A stretch of DNA of 64,000 bases from DATARR01 sp044868005 (GCA_044868005.1 JBIOVX010000013.1:55023-119022); one strand, 5' to 3'. Positions 40,446 to 49,238 are shown, counted from the first letter of the stretch. Program-made: numbers and translations. The notes: a model not told the origin generated them from the letters alone.

Positions 40446-41731
40446 AGGTGCTGGTGATCGGCGGCGGCGCCCGGGAGCACGCCCTGTGCTGGAAGCTGCG
40501 GCAGAGCCCTCTGCTGCGCGAGCTGTACTGCGCGCCGGGCAATCCGGGCATCGCGCGGGTGGCGGACCGGGTGCCGCTCGCCGCCGAGGAGGTGCAGCGG
40601 CTGGCGGACTTCGCCACCGAGATGCGGATCGACCTTACCGTGGTAGGGCCGGAGCTGCCGCTCACCCTCGGCATCGCCGACGAGTTCGGCCGCCGCGGGC
40701 TGGCCATCTTCGGCCCCACGCAGCGCGCCGCCGAGCTCGAGGGGAGCAAGGTCTTCGCCAAGCAGTTCATGGAGCGGCAAGGCATCCCCACGGCGCCGTT
40801 CACCGTCGTGCACGACGCCGTGGCGGCGCGCAAGGAAGCCGGGCGCTTCGGCTTTCCCGTGGTGCTCAAGGCCGACGGCCTCGCCGCCGGCAAAGGGGTG
40901 CTCATCGCCGGCGACGCGAGCGAGCTTGAGGAGGCCGTCCGCACTCTTTTCGAGGAACGCCGTTTTGGCGCCAGCGCCGACCGCGTGGTCGTCGAGGCCT
41001 TCCTCGCCGGCGACGAGGTCTCGTTCATGGCTCTGTGCGACGGGGAGCGGGTGCTGCCGCTGGCCACGGCGCGGGATTACAAGCGTATCGGCGACGGGGA
41101 TACCGGTCCCAACACCGGCGGGATGGGCGCCCACAGCCCCTCGGGAGGGCTTTCGGCCGAAGCCGCCGCCGAGGTCGTCGAGACGATCCTGCGGCCGGCG
41201 GTCTCAGGTCTCGCCGCCGAAGGGCGCCCCTTCGTCGGCGTTCTCTATGCCGGCCTCATCCTCACCGCGGAAGGTCCCCGGGTGCTGGAGTTCAACGCCC
41301 GCTTTGGCGATCCCGAGGCGCAGGTCCTGATGCTGCGCCTGGAGGAGGATCTCCTTCCCGTCCTCGCCGCCGGGGCCGCCGGACGGTTCGAGGCCCGCCG
41401 GCTTTCGTTCCGCCGCGAAGTTGCGGCGTGCGTCGTGCTGGCGAGCCCCGGCTATCCCGGCCGGCCGCTCGACGGCGAGCCCATCGGCGGGCTCGAGCGC
41501 GCGGGCGCCCTTCCCGGCGTCGAGATCTTCCATGCCGGCACCCGTCTGGCCGACGGCGAGCTGGTGAGCGCCGGCGGCCGGGTGCTCTCCGTGTGCGCCC
41601 TGGCTCCCGATCTCGCCGGCGCCCTCGGCCGCGCCTATGCGGCCGTCGCCGAGGTCGACTGGCCGGGCAAGGTCTACCGCCGCGACATCGGCCGGCGGCT
41701 GCTCGACGGGGTGCTCTCCGAGGGATCGTGA
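40442..41731 (+). CDS. purD: Phosphoribosylamine-glycine ligase
   Basis: 429 residues from the ATG overlapping the Pta stop. ATP-grasp enzyme of purine synthesis that joins phosphoribosylamine and glycine. Signatures: VLVIGGGAREHALCWKL at the start, KADGLAAGKGV, DTGPNTGGMGAHSP and LEFNARFGDPEAQVL. Length is standard for PurD (about 420-430). Coupling of purD to pta is unusual and may only reflect position. Confidence 0.96.
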   Translation: MKVLVIGGGAREHALCWKLRQSPLLRELYCAPGNPGIARVADRVPLAAEEVQRLADFATEMRIDLTVVGPELPLTLGIADEFGRRGLAIFGPTQRAAELEGSKVFAKQFMERQGIPTAPFTVVHDAVAARKEAGRFGFPVVLKADGLAAGKGVLIAGDASELEEAVRTLFEERRFGASADRVVVEAFLAGDEVSFMALCDGERVLPLATARDYKRIGDGDTGPNTGGMGAHSPSGGLSAEAAAEVVETILRPAVSGLAAEGRPFVGVLYAGLILTAEGPRVLEFNARFGDPEAQVLMLRLEEDLLPVLAAGAAGRFEARRLSFRREVAACVVLASPGYPGRPLDGEPIGGLERAGALPGVEIFHAGTRLADGELVSAGGRVLSVCALAPDLAGALGRAYAAVAEVDWPGKVYRRDIGRRLLDGVLSEGS

Positions 41732-41749
41732 TAACGTCCTGAGGCGCTG

Positions 41750-41779
41750 TTGACGCCGGGACCTGGCCGGGGCGAGAAT
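41750..41779 (+). promoter_or_regulatory. Sigma-70-like promoter before ricT-like gene
   Basis: TTGACG (41750-41755), an 18-base spacer and GAGAAT (41774-41779). Predicted start about 41786, giving a leader of about 110 bases. It would drive ricT-like, hfq-like and pdxA. Confidence 0.4.
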
Positions 41780-41811
41780 GGATCCCAGCGGTCCCGAGCA
41801 CCGAATCACTG

Positions 41812-41886
41812 CAGCGACCTGACCCAGGCGGGCCGGCGCTCCTGCCGGCGTTGGTACCTTTCCTGCATAGGGGTGTCAGGTCGCTG
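41812..41886 (+). promoter_or_regulatory. Structured 5' leader upstream of the ricT-like gene
   Basis: CAGCGACCTGAC (41812-41823) is the exact reverse complement of GTCAGGTCGCTG (41875-41886), a 12-bp stem enclosing 51 bases. Inside lies a second hairpin, GCCGGC/GCCGGC at 41832-41849. The outer stem ends 11 bases before the ATG and covers the region where a ribosome-binding site would be expected, so it may control translation. No known riboswitch is recognised. Confidence 0.5.
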
Positions 41887-41897
41887 TCGTATATGGG

Positions 41898-42641
41898 ATG
41901 GAAATCACGATGTCCGGATGTAACGGTTGCGCTTTCAAGGGGATGTCGACCGCCGTCGAGAACGCTTTCGTCGGCGTACGTTTTCGCGAGGAGACCAACC
42001 TGACGCTGTGCTCGGCGGGGGAGCGTATCTACGCCCGGGGAGAGAAGGTGGTGGTGGAGCTCGAGTCGGGACCTACGTTCGGTGTCGTCGAGCAGTCACC
42101 CATGCCGGTCTTCAAACCCTGCCAGAAGTCGAGCGCCCGGCCGGTGCTGCGGGCGGCCGACACCGGGGATCTCGCTGCCTACGACCGCCAGCGCCAGAGC
42201 GAGATGAGCGGCAAGCTCTTCGCCCAGGAGCGCGCCCGCGCCCTCGGCCTGGACATGAAGATCTCGCTGGTGGATTTCTCCCTCAACGGCAAGCGGGCGA
42301 CGTTCTACTTCACCTCCGACGGCAGGGTCGACTTCCGGCAGCTCGTGCGCGACCTGGCGAGCCGCTTCTCCGTGCGGGTGAAGATGGTGCAGGTGGGAGC
42401 GCGGGACGAGGCCGGGCTCATCGGCGGCATCGGCATCTGCGGCCGCACCCTCTGCTGCTCGAGCTGGTTGAAGGACTTCCGGCCGATCTCCATTCAGATG
42501 GCGAAGCGCCAGAACCTGAGCTTGAATCCCTCCAAGATCTCCGGTCAGTGCGGCAGGCTTCTCTGCTGCCTGGCGTACGAGGACGAGAACTACAAGACCC
42601 GGAACCCGGACAGCCGGTCTGCGGCGCCAGCGACGGCATAG
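41898..42641 (+). CDS. PSP1 domain protein (YaaT/RicT-like)
   Basis: 247 residues; a second ATG lies 12 bases in. PSP1-type protein with the characteristic KISLVDFSLNGKRATFYFTS, VRVKMVQVGARDEAGLIGG and two Cys clusters, ICGRTLCCSSWL and QCGRLLCCLAYED, which in Bacillus RicA-RicF-RicT complexes hold Fe-S clusters. The N-terminal CNGCAFKG adds Cys. RicT is known for RNase Y-associated mRNA processing in Firmicutes. It lies 22 bases before an Hfq-like gene, suggesting a small RNA-metabolism cluster. The function here is inferred from Bacillus. Confidence 0.88.
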   Translation: MEITMSGCNGCAFKGMSTAVENAFVGVRFREETNLTLCSAGERIYARGEKVVVELESGPTFGVVEQSPMPVFKPCQKSSARPVLRAADTGDLAAYDRQRQSEMSGKLFAQERARALGLDMKISLVDFSLNGKRATFYFTSDGRVDFRQLVRDLASRFSVRVKMVQVGARDEAGLIGGIGICGRTLCCSSWLKDFRPISIQMAKRQNLSLNPSKISGQCGRLLCCLAYEDENYKTRNPDSRSAAPATA

Positions 42642-42663
42642 TCACTTCTCGACGGGATCCCAC

Positions 42664-43002
42664 ATGGCCAACCGCAAACTGATACGTCCGGACATGAACG
42701 AGCTCAAGAAGGAGCTCCCTTCGCGCAGCGTCCGCCGCAAGCAGACGCCGCCCGAGCAGACCAACGCCGAGGAGTTCTACTACCTCAAGCAGATGGCGGC
42801 GAAGACGCCGATGGTGCTGATCCTCAACGACGGCGAAGAGCTGCGCGGATGGATCGAGTGGTACGACAAGGGCGCGCTCAAGCTGAACCGGCACTCCGGC
42901 CCCAACCTGCTCATCCAGAAGCACGTCATCCGCTACATGTTCAAGGAAGAGGAGCTGAAGCGGCGGGGCAAGCGGACCGGCGATAGCGACTTCGAGCGGT
43001 GA
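42664..43002 (+). CDS. Divergent Hfq-like Sm-fold RNA-binding protein
   Basis: 112 residues. The Sm1-like block is PMVLILNDGEELRGWIEWYD and the Sm2-like block NLLIQKHVIRYMF, with the KH of the Hfq signature kept (QKHVIRY against canonical YKHA). Before it lies AEEFYYLKQMAAKTP, matching the N-terminal helix of Hfq. It has a basic 33-residue N-terminal extension (MANRKLIRPDMNELKKELPS) that classical Hfq lacks and a Lys/Arg-rich tail. It probably forms a ring that binds small RNA and mRNA. It is followed by pdxA with a GTGA overlap. Confidence 0.85.
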   Translation: MANRKLIRPDMNELKKELPSRSVRRKQTPPEQTNAEEFYYLKQMAAKTPMVLILNDGEELRGWIEWYDKGALKLNRHSGPNLLIQKHVIRYMFKEEELKRRGKRTGDSDFER

Positions 43003-44006
43003 AGCCCATCCTCGCCCTCACCCAGGGCGATCCCGCGGGTATCGGGCCCGAAATCCTGCTGAAGCTCTTTCTCGATTCTCCGCAGCCGTCCGGCTGGCGG
43101 CCCATCCTGGTCGCCGAGCGCGCCGCCCTGGAGGTCCTGCGGCCGGCGCTTCCGGGCGCTCCCTGGCACCGCCTGCGTTACCTCGCCTCGCCGCCTCGCC
43201 GCGACGAGTTGGCGGCCGGGGACATCCCGGTGCTCGATCCCGTGGGCGCCCGCCGCACCGTGACCTTCGGCGTTTCCGGTGCTGCCGATGCCGCCGGCGC
43301 CATGGCGGCCCTCGACGCCGGCATCTCCCTCGTCCGCTCCGGCGTGGCGGACGCCCTGGTGACCGCGCCGGTCAGCAAAGGCTCCATCGCCCGCCACTGC
43401 CTCCCCGGTTTCAAAGGGCATACGGACTACCTCGCCGAGGTCTGCGGTCTCGAGCGCTATGGCCGGGAATACCTGATGGCCTTTCTCGCTCCCGAGCTCC
43501 AGGTGGCCCTGCTCAACGTGCACCTGCCGTTGCGCGCGGCCCTGGACGGAATCACCGGCGATGCGGTCGGCGAAGCCCTCGACTGCCTGCACCGCCACGC
43601 CGGCGGCCGCATCGCCCTCGCCGGCCTCAACCCGCACGCCGGAGAAGGGGGGCTCCTCGGCGATGAGGAGACCCAAGTGCTGGCTCCCGCCGTGGCGGCG
43701 GCCCGCGGGCGCGGCATCGACGTGCACGGGCCCGAGAGCGCCGACTCCCTCTTCGCCCGTGCCTGCCGCGGGGAATTCGACTGGGTGCTGGCGCTCTATC
43801 ACGACCAGGGGCTGATCGCGGTGAAAACGGCTTCCTTCGGCCTCGCCACGAACTGGACGCTGGGGCTCCCCTTTCTGCGCACTTCGGTCGACCACGGCAC
43901 CGCCTTCCCGCTCGCCGGACGCGGCGCCGCCGACGCGGGACCGCTCCGAGCCGTGGTCGAGACGACTTTGAAGCTGATTGCGGGAGAGCTGCCCAAAAAA
44001 CGCTAG
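42999..44006 (+). CDS. pdxA: 4-hydroxythreonine-4-phosphate dehydrogenase
   Basis: 335 residues from a GTG start overlapping the hfq-like stop (GTGA). Signatures LTQGDPAGIGPEI, VSKGSIARHCLPGFKGHTDY, LAGLNPHAGEGGLLG and LYHDQGLIAVKT are those of PdxA, an NAD-dependent enzyme of pyridoxal phosphate synthesis with a metal-binding His set. Cytoplasmic. Length is standard. Its 3' end overlaps the convergent methyltransferase gene by four bases. Confidence 0.95.
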   Translation: MKPILALTQGDPAGIGPEILLKLFLDSPQPSGWRPILVAERAALEVLRPALPGAPWHRLRYLASPPRRDELAAGDIPVLDPVGARRTVTFGVSGAADAAGAMAALDAGISLVRSGVADALVTAPVSKGSIARHCLPGFKGHTDYLAEVCGLERYGREYLMAFLAPELQVALLNVHLPLRAALDGITGDAVGEALDCLHRHAGGRIALAGLNPHAGEGGLLGDEETQVLAPAVAAARGRGIDVHGPESADSLFARACRGEFDWVLALYHDQGLIAVKTASFGLATNWTLGLPFLRTSVDHGTAFPLAGRGAADAGPLRAVVETTLKLIAGELPKKR

Positions 44007-44713
44007 GCCGGCTTTCTGGCCACCGCCAGCAGCGAATCGCCGAGGATAGGCGTGTGCACCACCCGTCCGATGGCCCGCAGCGGCTTGAGGAACTTCGTCC
44101 CCTCTCCCACCGAGCAGAAGTTCGACTCGGTCTTCAGGGTCTCCACTTCGAGCCCGGCTCCTGCCAATCCCTGCCGCAGCATGCGGGCGGTGAACATGTG
44201 GACGTGAGTGGGGTCCTGGTGCCAGGCCCAGCGCCTGCCCAGCAGCGGCCGGGCGAGGCTGTGAGCGTTCAGGGTGATGACGAAGAGCTTGCCCCCGGGC
44301 CGCAGGCACCGGGCGCAGCTCGCGAGAGCGGCCGGGTAATCGATGAGGTGCTCGATGACGTCGAGCAGGGTGACGGCGTCGAAATGAGCGTCAGGAAAGG
44401 GAAAGGGTTCCTCGGCGCCCTGCTCGACGATAGGAGCCCGGGTCCGCCTCCGCGCCTGCTCCACGGCGTGGGCCGAGACCTCGATCCCATGCGCCTCGAA
44501 CCCCGCCTTTTCCAGCGCCTGGAGCATGAAGCCGTAGCCGGCCCCGACGTCCAGCACCCGGCCCCCTGCGATGCCGTGAGCGCGCAGGAGATCCACCAGG
44601 TACTCCAGGTACCTCACCTTGCCGGGATGGAGCTGGAAGTATTCGCGCTCGAAATAGGCGGCGTCCTGCACGGGCGGGGATGCTAGCACCGGCCCCAGAG
44701 CCTGTGTTAACAA
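44003..44713 (-). CDS. Class I SAM-dependent methyltransferase
   Basis: 236 residues from a TTG at 44713; GTG at 44689 is an alternative. Motif I is RVLDVGAGYGFML, acidic motif II HGIEVS and motif IV LLDVIEHLIDY, the pattern of UbiE/methyltransf_23 enzymes that methylate small molecules or sugars. C-terminal LARPLLGRRWAWHQDPTHVH is typical of the same group found with surface polysaccharide genes. The start is 8 bases from the divergent membrane protein gene. Confidence 0.85.
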   Translation of the reverse strand: MLTQALGPVLASPPVQDAAYFEREYFQLHPGKVRYLEYLVDLLRAHGIAGGRVLDVGAGYGFMLQALEKAGFEAHGIEVSAHAVEQARRRTRAPIVEQGAEEPFPFPDAHFDAVTLLDVIEHLIDYPAALASCARCLRPGGKLFVITLNAHSLARPLLGRRWAWHQDPTHVHMFTARMLRQGLAGAGLEVETLKTESNFCSVGEGTKFLKPLRAIGRVVHTPILGDSLLAVARKPA

Positions 44714-44721
44714 TCGCGCCC

Positions 44722-46827
44722 ATGTTTTTCTTCGACCTGCTGGGCGCCTTCCTGACGCTCGCCGCGATCGGGTTTCTTCTTCTGGGAGGTTATCTCACGG
44801 CCCTGCGGCTGCTCGGCTGGCAGGGCAATGCCCTGACGTTCGCCATCGCGTCCCTGCTGCTCGCGACGGGCGAAGCCGTGGGCATCGGCCTCCTCCTCGG
44901 CGGAGTCGGCCTGCTGCGCATCGAGCTGGCTCTGGCCCTCCAGGCGGGGCTGGTCCTCGTGCTGCTGCTGGCGATTCGCCGGGCGCCGCCGCCGGGCGGG
45001 GTCGGCGCACCGGCGGCGGCGATCGGCCGCAGAAGCTGGGAGATCCTGCGGCAACATCCCGCGCTTTCCCTCATCACCCTGCACGCCGTGGGGAGCGAGG
45101 CTCTCCGCGGCCTCCTGCGCCCGCCTCTGTCCTGGGACAGCCTGATGTACCACCTGCTGCTCGCCGCCACCTGGCTGCGGGACCAGAACCTAGCCCCCGT
45201 CTTCGGCAACATTCCGATCAACTACTACGGCTACGTGCCGGCCAACGGAGCGGTCTGGTTCTGGTGGTGGATGGCGCCCTCGCACAGCGAGTTCTGGGTC
45301 AATCTGGCGACGCTGCCCCACTGGCTGCTGCTCGGATTGGCGACGGGCGGCGTCGCCCGCCAGCTCGGAGCATGCCGCCACTGGCCGTTCGCTTCCTTCC
45401 TGGTGCTGGTTACTCCGACGGTCGTGCGGTTCGCGGCGGCCCAGTACGTGGATGTTTTCGTCGCCGCGGTTTTCGTCGCCGTGGTCTTTTTCGTGTTGCG
45501 CTGGCTGCGGGAGCCGGATTGGAGCGCGGCGGTGCTCGCCGGCGCCGGGCTGGGGCTCGCGGCGGGGGCCAAGGTGCTGGGCGTGCCCTACGCGCTGGCG
45601 CTGGCGGCGGCGGCCGTGCCGCTCGCGCGCGGACGTTGGGGCCGCCGCGTGCCGCAGGTGGCGGCGGCTCTCCTGGTGGCGGCGCTGCTGGGCAGCTTCT
45701 TCTACCTCCGCAATCTCGCCGCCGGCACCGATCCGCTCGCCCTCGTCTGCGAGCAGACCGCGAGCGGCAAGCAGAACGCCAACCGGCCGACGATCCCGCG
45801 CATGAACTCGGTGGTGGACCTGCACCAACAGATGCTCTCCCAGGGGTTGCTCGTCGACGCCTTTCTGGGCAACGCGCGGCCGACGTCGCTGGAGCTGGGA
45901 GTGGGACCCCAGGCCTTCGTGCTGCTCCTCGCGGTCTTCGTTCTGCCGTTCGGCCTCGGCCGCGAGAACTGGCGGGAGGGGCTGTTGGTCACCTCTCAGA
46001 TCTGGGCGGAGCTCGCTTTCTGGTTGACGGTTCCCTTCGCCAAGAACCTCCACGTCTTCGCGAACGTCCGCTACTTGATCCCGGCCATCGGCCTCGCCTT
46101 CGCCGGTGCTGTAGCGCTCGCCGAACGGCGCGGCGTGCGCGGCCCGTGGCTGGAGGGCCTCACCCTCGCCTTCATGATCCAGAGCCTGTTGCAGCTCCAC
46201 GCCGAGATGTCGACCGGCGTGCGCCTGGCGGTCGCCTTTGCGGACCTGGCTGTAGTGATTCTGGTCCTCTCGTCCAGTCTGCGCGCTCTCACCGTGCGCT
46301 GGCGGCGCGAGCTCGCCTGGGCGGCCCTCTTGCTGATCCTGATCGGAGCCCCCTTCCTGACCCGCTTCCGCGTCAAGGACCGCGACCGGGCCCTGGCCAG
46401 GGAGTTCACCGTGCACATGACCTCGACCCGCTTCTACGCCAGCGGCTGGACGTGGCTCGACGCCCACGGGGGGACCGGCAACGTCGCCGCCATCCACTCG
46501 CCGAACAACTATTTCGTCTATCCGGCGATGGGCCCTCGCCTGGAGCGCGACGTGCGCTACGTCAACGTCAATCGGGCCGACCTGCGCAATGCCGTCGACT
46601 ACCCGCAGTGCCAGCCGCGGGTCGATCCTTCGCCCCAGGCCTGGATCGCCAACCTGGTCAAGCTGCGGATCCGCTGGTTGCAGATGAGCCGCTACCCGCA
46701 ATTCGACTTTCCCATGGAGCGCCGGTGGGCGGACGCCATGCCCGGCCTCTTCACACTGCGCTACGCGGATACCACCAACGCCGTCTATGAATTCCTGCCG
46801 GTGGCGCGCAGCGAGGCGGCCGAGTAG
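44722..46827 (+). CDS. Polytopic GT-C-like membrane protein
   Basis: 701 residues from the ATG at 44722 (MFFFDLLGAFLTLAAIGFLL). About 10-12 hydrophobic helices. The first periplasmic loop holds PPLSWDSLMYHLLLAATW, with an acidic residue placed like the catalytic Asp of GT-C lipid-linked glycosyltransferases, and a soluble C-terminal domain (about 570-701) with many Arg/Trp. Family assignment is by architecture; it may transfer sugars or fatty groups in the envelope. It is followed by a 92-base gap. Confidence 0.72.
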   Translation: MFFFDLLGAFLTLAAIGFLLLGGYLTALRLLGWQGNALTFAIASLLLATGEAVGIGLLLGGVGLLRIELALALQAGLVLVLLLAIRRAPPPGGVGAPAAAIGRRSWEILRQHPALSLITLHAVGSEALRGLLRPPLSWDSLMYHLLLAATWLRDQNLAPVFGNIPINYYGYVPANGAVWFWWWMAPSHSEFWVNLATLPHWLLLGLATGGVARQLGACRHWPFASFLVLVTPTVVRFAAAQYVDVFVAAVFVAVVFFVLRWLREPDWSAAVLAGAGLGLAAGAKVLGVPYALALAAAAVPLARGRWGRRVPQVAAALLVAALLGSFFYLRNLAAGTDPLALVCEQTASGKQNANRPTIPRMNSVVDLHQQMLSQGLLVDAFLGNARPTSLELGVGPQAFVLLLAVFVLPFGLGRENWREGLLVTSQIWAELAFWLTVPFAKNLHVFANVRYLIPAIGLAFAGAVALAERRGVRGPWLEGLTLAFMIQSLLQLHAEMSTGVRLAVAFADLAVVILVLSSSLRALTVRWRRELAWAALLLILIGAPFLTRFRVKDRDRALAREFTVHMTSTRFYASGWTWLDAHGGTGNVAAIHSPNNYFVYPAMGPRLERDVRYVNVNRADLRNAVDYPQCQPRVDPSPQAWIANLVKLRIRWLQMSRYPQFDFPMERRWADAMPGLFTLRYADTTNAVYEFLPVARSEAAE

Positions 46828-46919
46828 CCGGCCCGTGCTACCATCTTGACCAATCCAGGACGCAGACGAAACCGACTTAGAGGATCAAGCACCGCGCGTC
46901 ACCAGCGGAGAAGGAAACC

Positions 46920-47552
46920 ATGCCGACCGTCGAGTTCACCGGAAACTACCAGGATCTCTCCACCGACCGGGGCTACCAGTTCAAGTTCTACTGCGAAAAG
47001 TGCGGCAACGGCTACATGTCGAGCTTCAAGAGCTCGAAGATCGGCATGGCCGCCTCGGCCGCGCAGGTGGCCGGCAACCTTCTGGGCGGCATCTTCGGCC
47101 GCGCCGCCGACACCGCCTATGAGATCCAGCGCGCCGTCGGCGGACCGGCCCACGACGCCGCCCTGCGGGAGGCGGTGGAGGAGATCCGGCCGCTGTTCAA
47201 GCAGTGCACGCGCTGCGGCAACTGGGTGTGCGAGCCCGTCTGCTTCAACAAGAACGCCCAACTCTGCGAGTCCTGCGCTCCGGACATGGACGAGGAGATC
47301 GCCTCCGCCCAGGCCGAGGCGGCGCGCCAGCAGGCTTTCGACAAAGCCCAGCAGGTCGACTGGATGAAGGGCCGGGACCTGGGGAAGGTCACCGGTGCCG
47401 TCTGCAAGGCCTGTGGCGCGAAGGTCGGGGGCGCCAAGTTCTGCCCCGAATGCGGCACGCCCACCGTGCAGAAGAAGCAATGCGGCGGCTGCGGCTGCGA
47501 GATCGAAGGCAGCCCGCGGTTCTGCCCCGAGTGCGGCCAGAAGCTGGCGTAG
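46920..47552 (+). CDS. Zinc-ribbon/double-zinc protein
   Basis: 210 residues. Four sets of CxxC-type metal knots: CEKCGNGY near residue 27, CTRCGNWVCEPVC with CESC in the middle, CKACGAKVGGAKFCPECG, and CGGCGCEIEGSPRFCPECG at the C-terminus; the last two are double zinc-ribbon repeats. A glycine-zipper-like stretch (AAQVAGNLLGGIFGRAADTA) lies between the first and second knots, with helical segments around it. No signal or membrane anchor. GGAGAAGG precedes the ATG. Function unknown; protein- or nucleic-acid-binding adaptor is possible. Confidence 0.75.
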   Translation: MPTVEFTGNYQDLSTDRGYQFKFYCEKCGNGYMSSFKSSKIGMAASAAQVAGNLLGGIFGRAADTAYEIQRAVGGPAHDAALREAVEEIRPLFKQCTRCGNWVCEPVCFNKNAQLCESCAPDMDEEIASAQAEAARQQAFDKAQQVDWMKGRDLGKVTGAVCKACGAKVGGAKFCPECGTPTVQKKQCGGCGCEIEGSPRFCPECGQKLA

Positions 47553-47558
47553 GCACAG

Positions 47559-47587
47559 ACTTGAGATCACAGATTGTGATCTCAAGT
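47559..47587. repeat. Palindrome copy 1 (ORF6N gene 3' end)
   Basis: ACTTGAGATCACA and TGTGATCTCAAGT arms (13 bp) with the 3-base centre GAT. It overlaps the last codons and supplies the TGA stop of the ORF6N gene. The same palindrome is inside that gene at 47863-47893. Confidence 0.85.
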
Positions 47588-48094
47588 TGTCCTGAAGCCG
47601 ATTCGCTTGCGTGCGGGCTCCGCCGATGACATCAACTGCCGGAGCGCATCGAAGACGACCTTGAACTGGGCGTCATACCGCTGCTCCAGCTCGTCCAGCC
47701 TCCGAATCAGGTCCCCCTGGCTGCTCATCACGTGCCGGAGGCGGACGAAGGCGCGCATGATCTCGATGTTGACCCGCACGGCCCTCTCGCTCCGTAGCAC
47801 GCTCGAGAGCATGGCCACACCCTGCTCGGTGAACGCGTAAGGACGGTACCTCCGGCCGCCCCAACTTGAGATCACAGACTGTGATCTCAAGTTCTCGATC
47901 TCCTCCGGAGTGAGCTGGAACATGAAATCGGATGGAAACCGTTCCCGGTTTCTCTTCACTGCCTGGACGAGCGCCCTGGTCTCGACCCCATACAGCAAGG
48001 CGATATCTACGTCCAGCATCACCCTCTCTCCGCGCAGGACCAGGATCGCGCGCTCGATCCTCTTTGCAGGCAGCACGGCTGGTGTCTTTGGCAT
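47582..48094 (-). CDS. ORF6N/KilA-N-type DNA-binding domain protein
   Basis: 170 residues from the ATG at 48094 (MPKTPAVLPA). The ORF6N domain runs about 12-105: ILVLRGERVMLDVDIALLYG, RNRERFPSDFMFQLTPEE, ENLRSQSVISSWGGRRYRPY, AFTEQGVAMLSSVLRS and VRVNIEIMRAFVRLR. A C-terminal coiled coil (RRLDELEQRYDAQFKVVFDAL) should allow oligomerisation. ORF6N/KilA-N domains occur in phage antirepressors and standalone chromosomal genes. Its coding sequence contains a perfect 15-bp-arm palindrome, repeated at its own stop codon. A mobile or phage-derived origin is likely. Confidence 0.88.
   Translation of the reverse strand: MPKTPAVLPAKRIERAILVLRGERVMLDVDIALLYGVETRALVQAVKRNRERFPSDFMFQLTPEEIENLRSQSVISSWGGRRYRPYAFTEQGVAMLSSVLRSERAVRVNIEIMRAFVRLRHVMSSQGDLIRRLDELEQRYDAQFKVVFDALRQLMSSAEPARKRIGFRTT
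47863..47893. repeat. Palindrome copy 2 (inside ORF6N gene)
   Basis: AACTTGAGATCACAG and CTGTGATCTCAAGTT arms, perfect over 15 bp with a single centre base. It encodes part of the NLRSQSVISS stretch of the ORF6N domain. Copy 1 lies 276 bases away. Confidence 0.9.
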
Positions 48095-48185
48095 GCACCC
48101 TCCCTGGCGATCTCGAGGTGCCAATTTGGTACCTCAAACAGGAGGCACTTTCCTCCGTGCCTATAAAGAACGGAAAAACGGCCGG

Positions 48186-49238
48186 TTATCGCTCAGCTTT
48201 TTTCGCCCGGCCGAGCCAGCGCGCGACGAAGGGGAGGGCGAGCAGCCCGAGGAGGACGGCGAACCAGAGGGTCGCGCCGCGGATGAGGAGAGTGACGGAG
48301 CCCGCGTCAGCGGTGTCCAAACCTTGAGAATGGAGCAGCGCCGCGAGCGCTCCCTCGGCGGCGCCGAGCCCGCCGGGAAGCATCGAGAGGGCTCCCAGGA
48401 AGGTCGAGCCCGTGTAGTTGAAGATCGACAGCAGCAGCCCTGCCCCGGGCGCGTACTCCCGCACGACGAAGAAGAAACCCAGCCCCTCGGCTCCCCACGC
48501 CACTACAGAAAGCGCCAAGGCGAGAAGCAGCAAGCTCGGCGACAGCAGCGACCGGAGGCTGGTGTAGATCTCCTCCAGGTGGGGGGCCCGGGGCCCAAGG
48601 ACCGGCAGCCTTCGCAACCAGGAAAACAGCAGCGCCGCGAGCCGCTGCCAGGTCAGCACGGCGACCGCCGCGGCCACTCCGGCGAGGCCGGCCGCGGCGA
48701 TCCACGGTCCACCGGGAAACGGCAGGCTGCCCAAGGCGATGAGGAGAAGAACACCCAGAACATCGGTCAGCCGCTCACCCAGGACCGCCGGCACCACGCG
48801 CAGAGCGGGGCCGCCTCCCAGCTCCCGCACCAGCCAGGCCTTGCCCAGCTCTCCCGCCTTGCCCGGGGTCACCGAGAGGAGAAATCCGACGAGAAAGACG
48901 GCCAGGCTGCGCGAACGGGCCAGACGAACCTCGAGCCGGGAGAGGTAGACCTCCCAGCGCGCAAAGCGCAAGACGTAGTTCACCAGGGACAGCGAGAGCA
49001 CAGGGATCAGCAGGCGGAGATCGAACTCGCGCAGACTGCGGGCGAGATCCCGCGGGTGCGCGGTGAAGGCGAGCCCCAGGACTACGAGCGCGCCCAAACC
49101 CAGCGGCGCCAGCAGGCGCCGGCCGAGCCGCTCCAGGCCCGAGCCGCTCGCATCGCGCGGCCCGGCTTCCTCGGGGCTCAGGCCGCCTGCTCTTCTTCCT
49201 GGACCGCCTCCGGGTACTGCTCGAAGAGGCTCATCCAC
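48186..49238 (-). CDS. Lysylphosphatidylglycerol synthase TM-like (UPF0104) flippase-type membrane protein
   Basis: About 350 residues if the GTG at 49238 is used, overlapping the DUF362 gene by 61 bases; TTG at 49097 would remove the first membrane helix, so the longer start is preferred but uncertain. About eight helices. The pattern LLIPVLSLSLVNYVLRFARWEVYL, then GFLLSVTPGKAGELGKAWLV and GALSMLPGGLGAAEGALAALL is the UPF0104/LPG_synthase_TM family, which includes flippase-like and polyprenol-linked envelope proteins. It ends the leftward run GT-C, DegT, DUF362, UPF0104. Confidence 0.85.
   Translation of the reverse strand: MDEPLRAVPGGGPGRRAGGLSPEEAGPRDASGSGLERLGRRLLAPLGLGALVVLGLAFTAHPRDLARSLREFDLRLLIPVLSLSLVNYVLRFARWEVYLSRLEVRLARSRSLAVFLVGFLLSVTPGKAGELGKAWLVRELGGGPALRVVPAVLGERLTDVLGVLLLIALGSLPFPGGPWIAAAGLAGVAAAVAVLTWQRLAALLFSWLRRLPVLGPRAPHLEEIYTSLRSLLSPSLLLLALALSVVAWGAEGLGFFFVVREYAPGAGLLLSIFNYTGSTFLGALSMLPGGLGAAEGALAALLHSQGLDTADAGSVTLLIRGATLWFAVLLGLLALPFVARWLGRAKKAER

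Noticed and set aside
39387..41731. Pta-Ack fermentation operon
   Set aside because: The gene coupled to pta is purD, with PurD ATP-grasp motifs, not acetate kinase.
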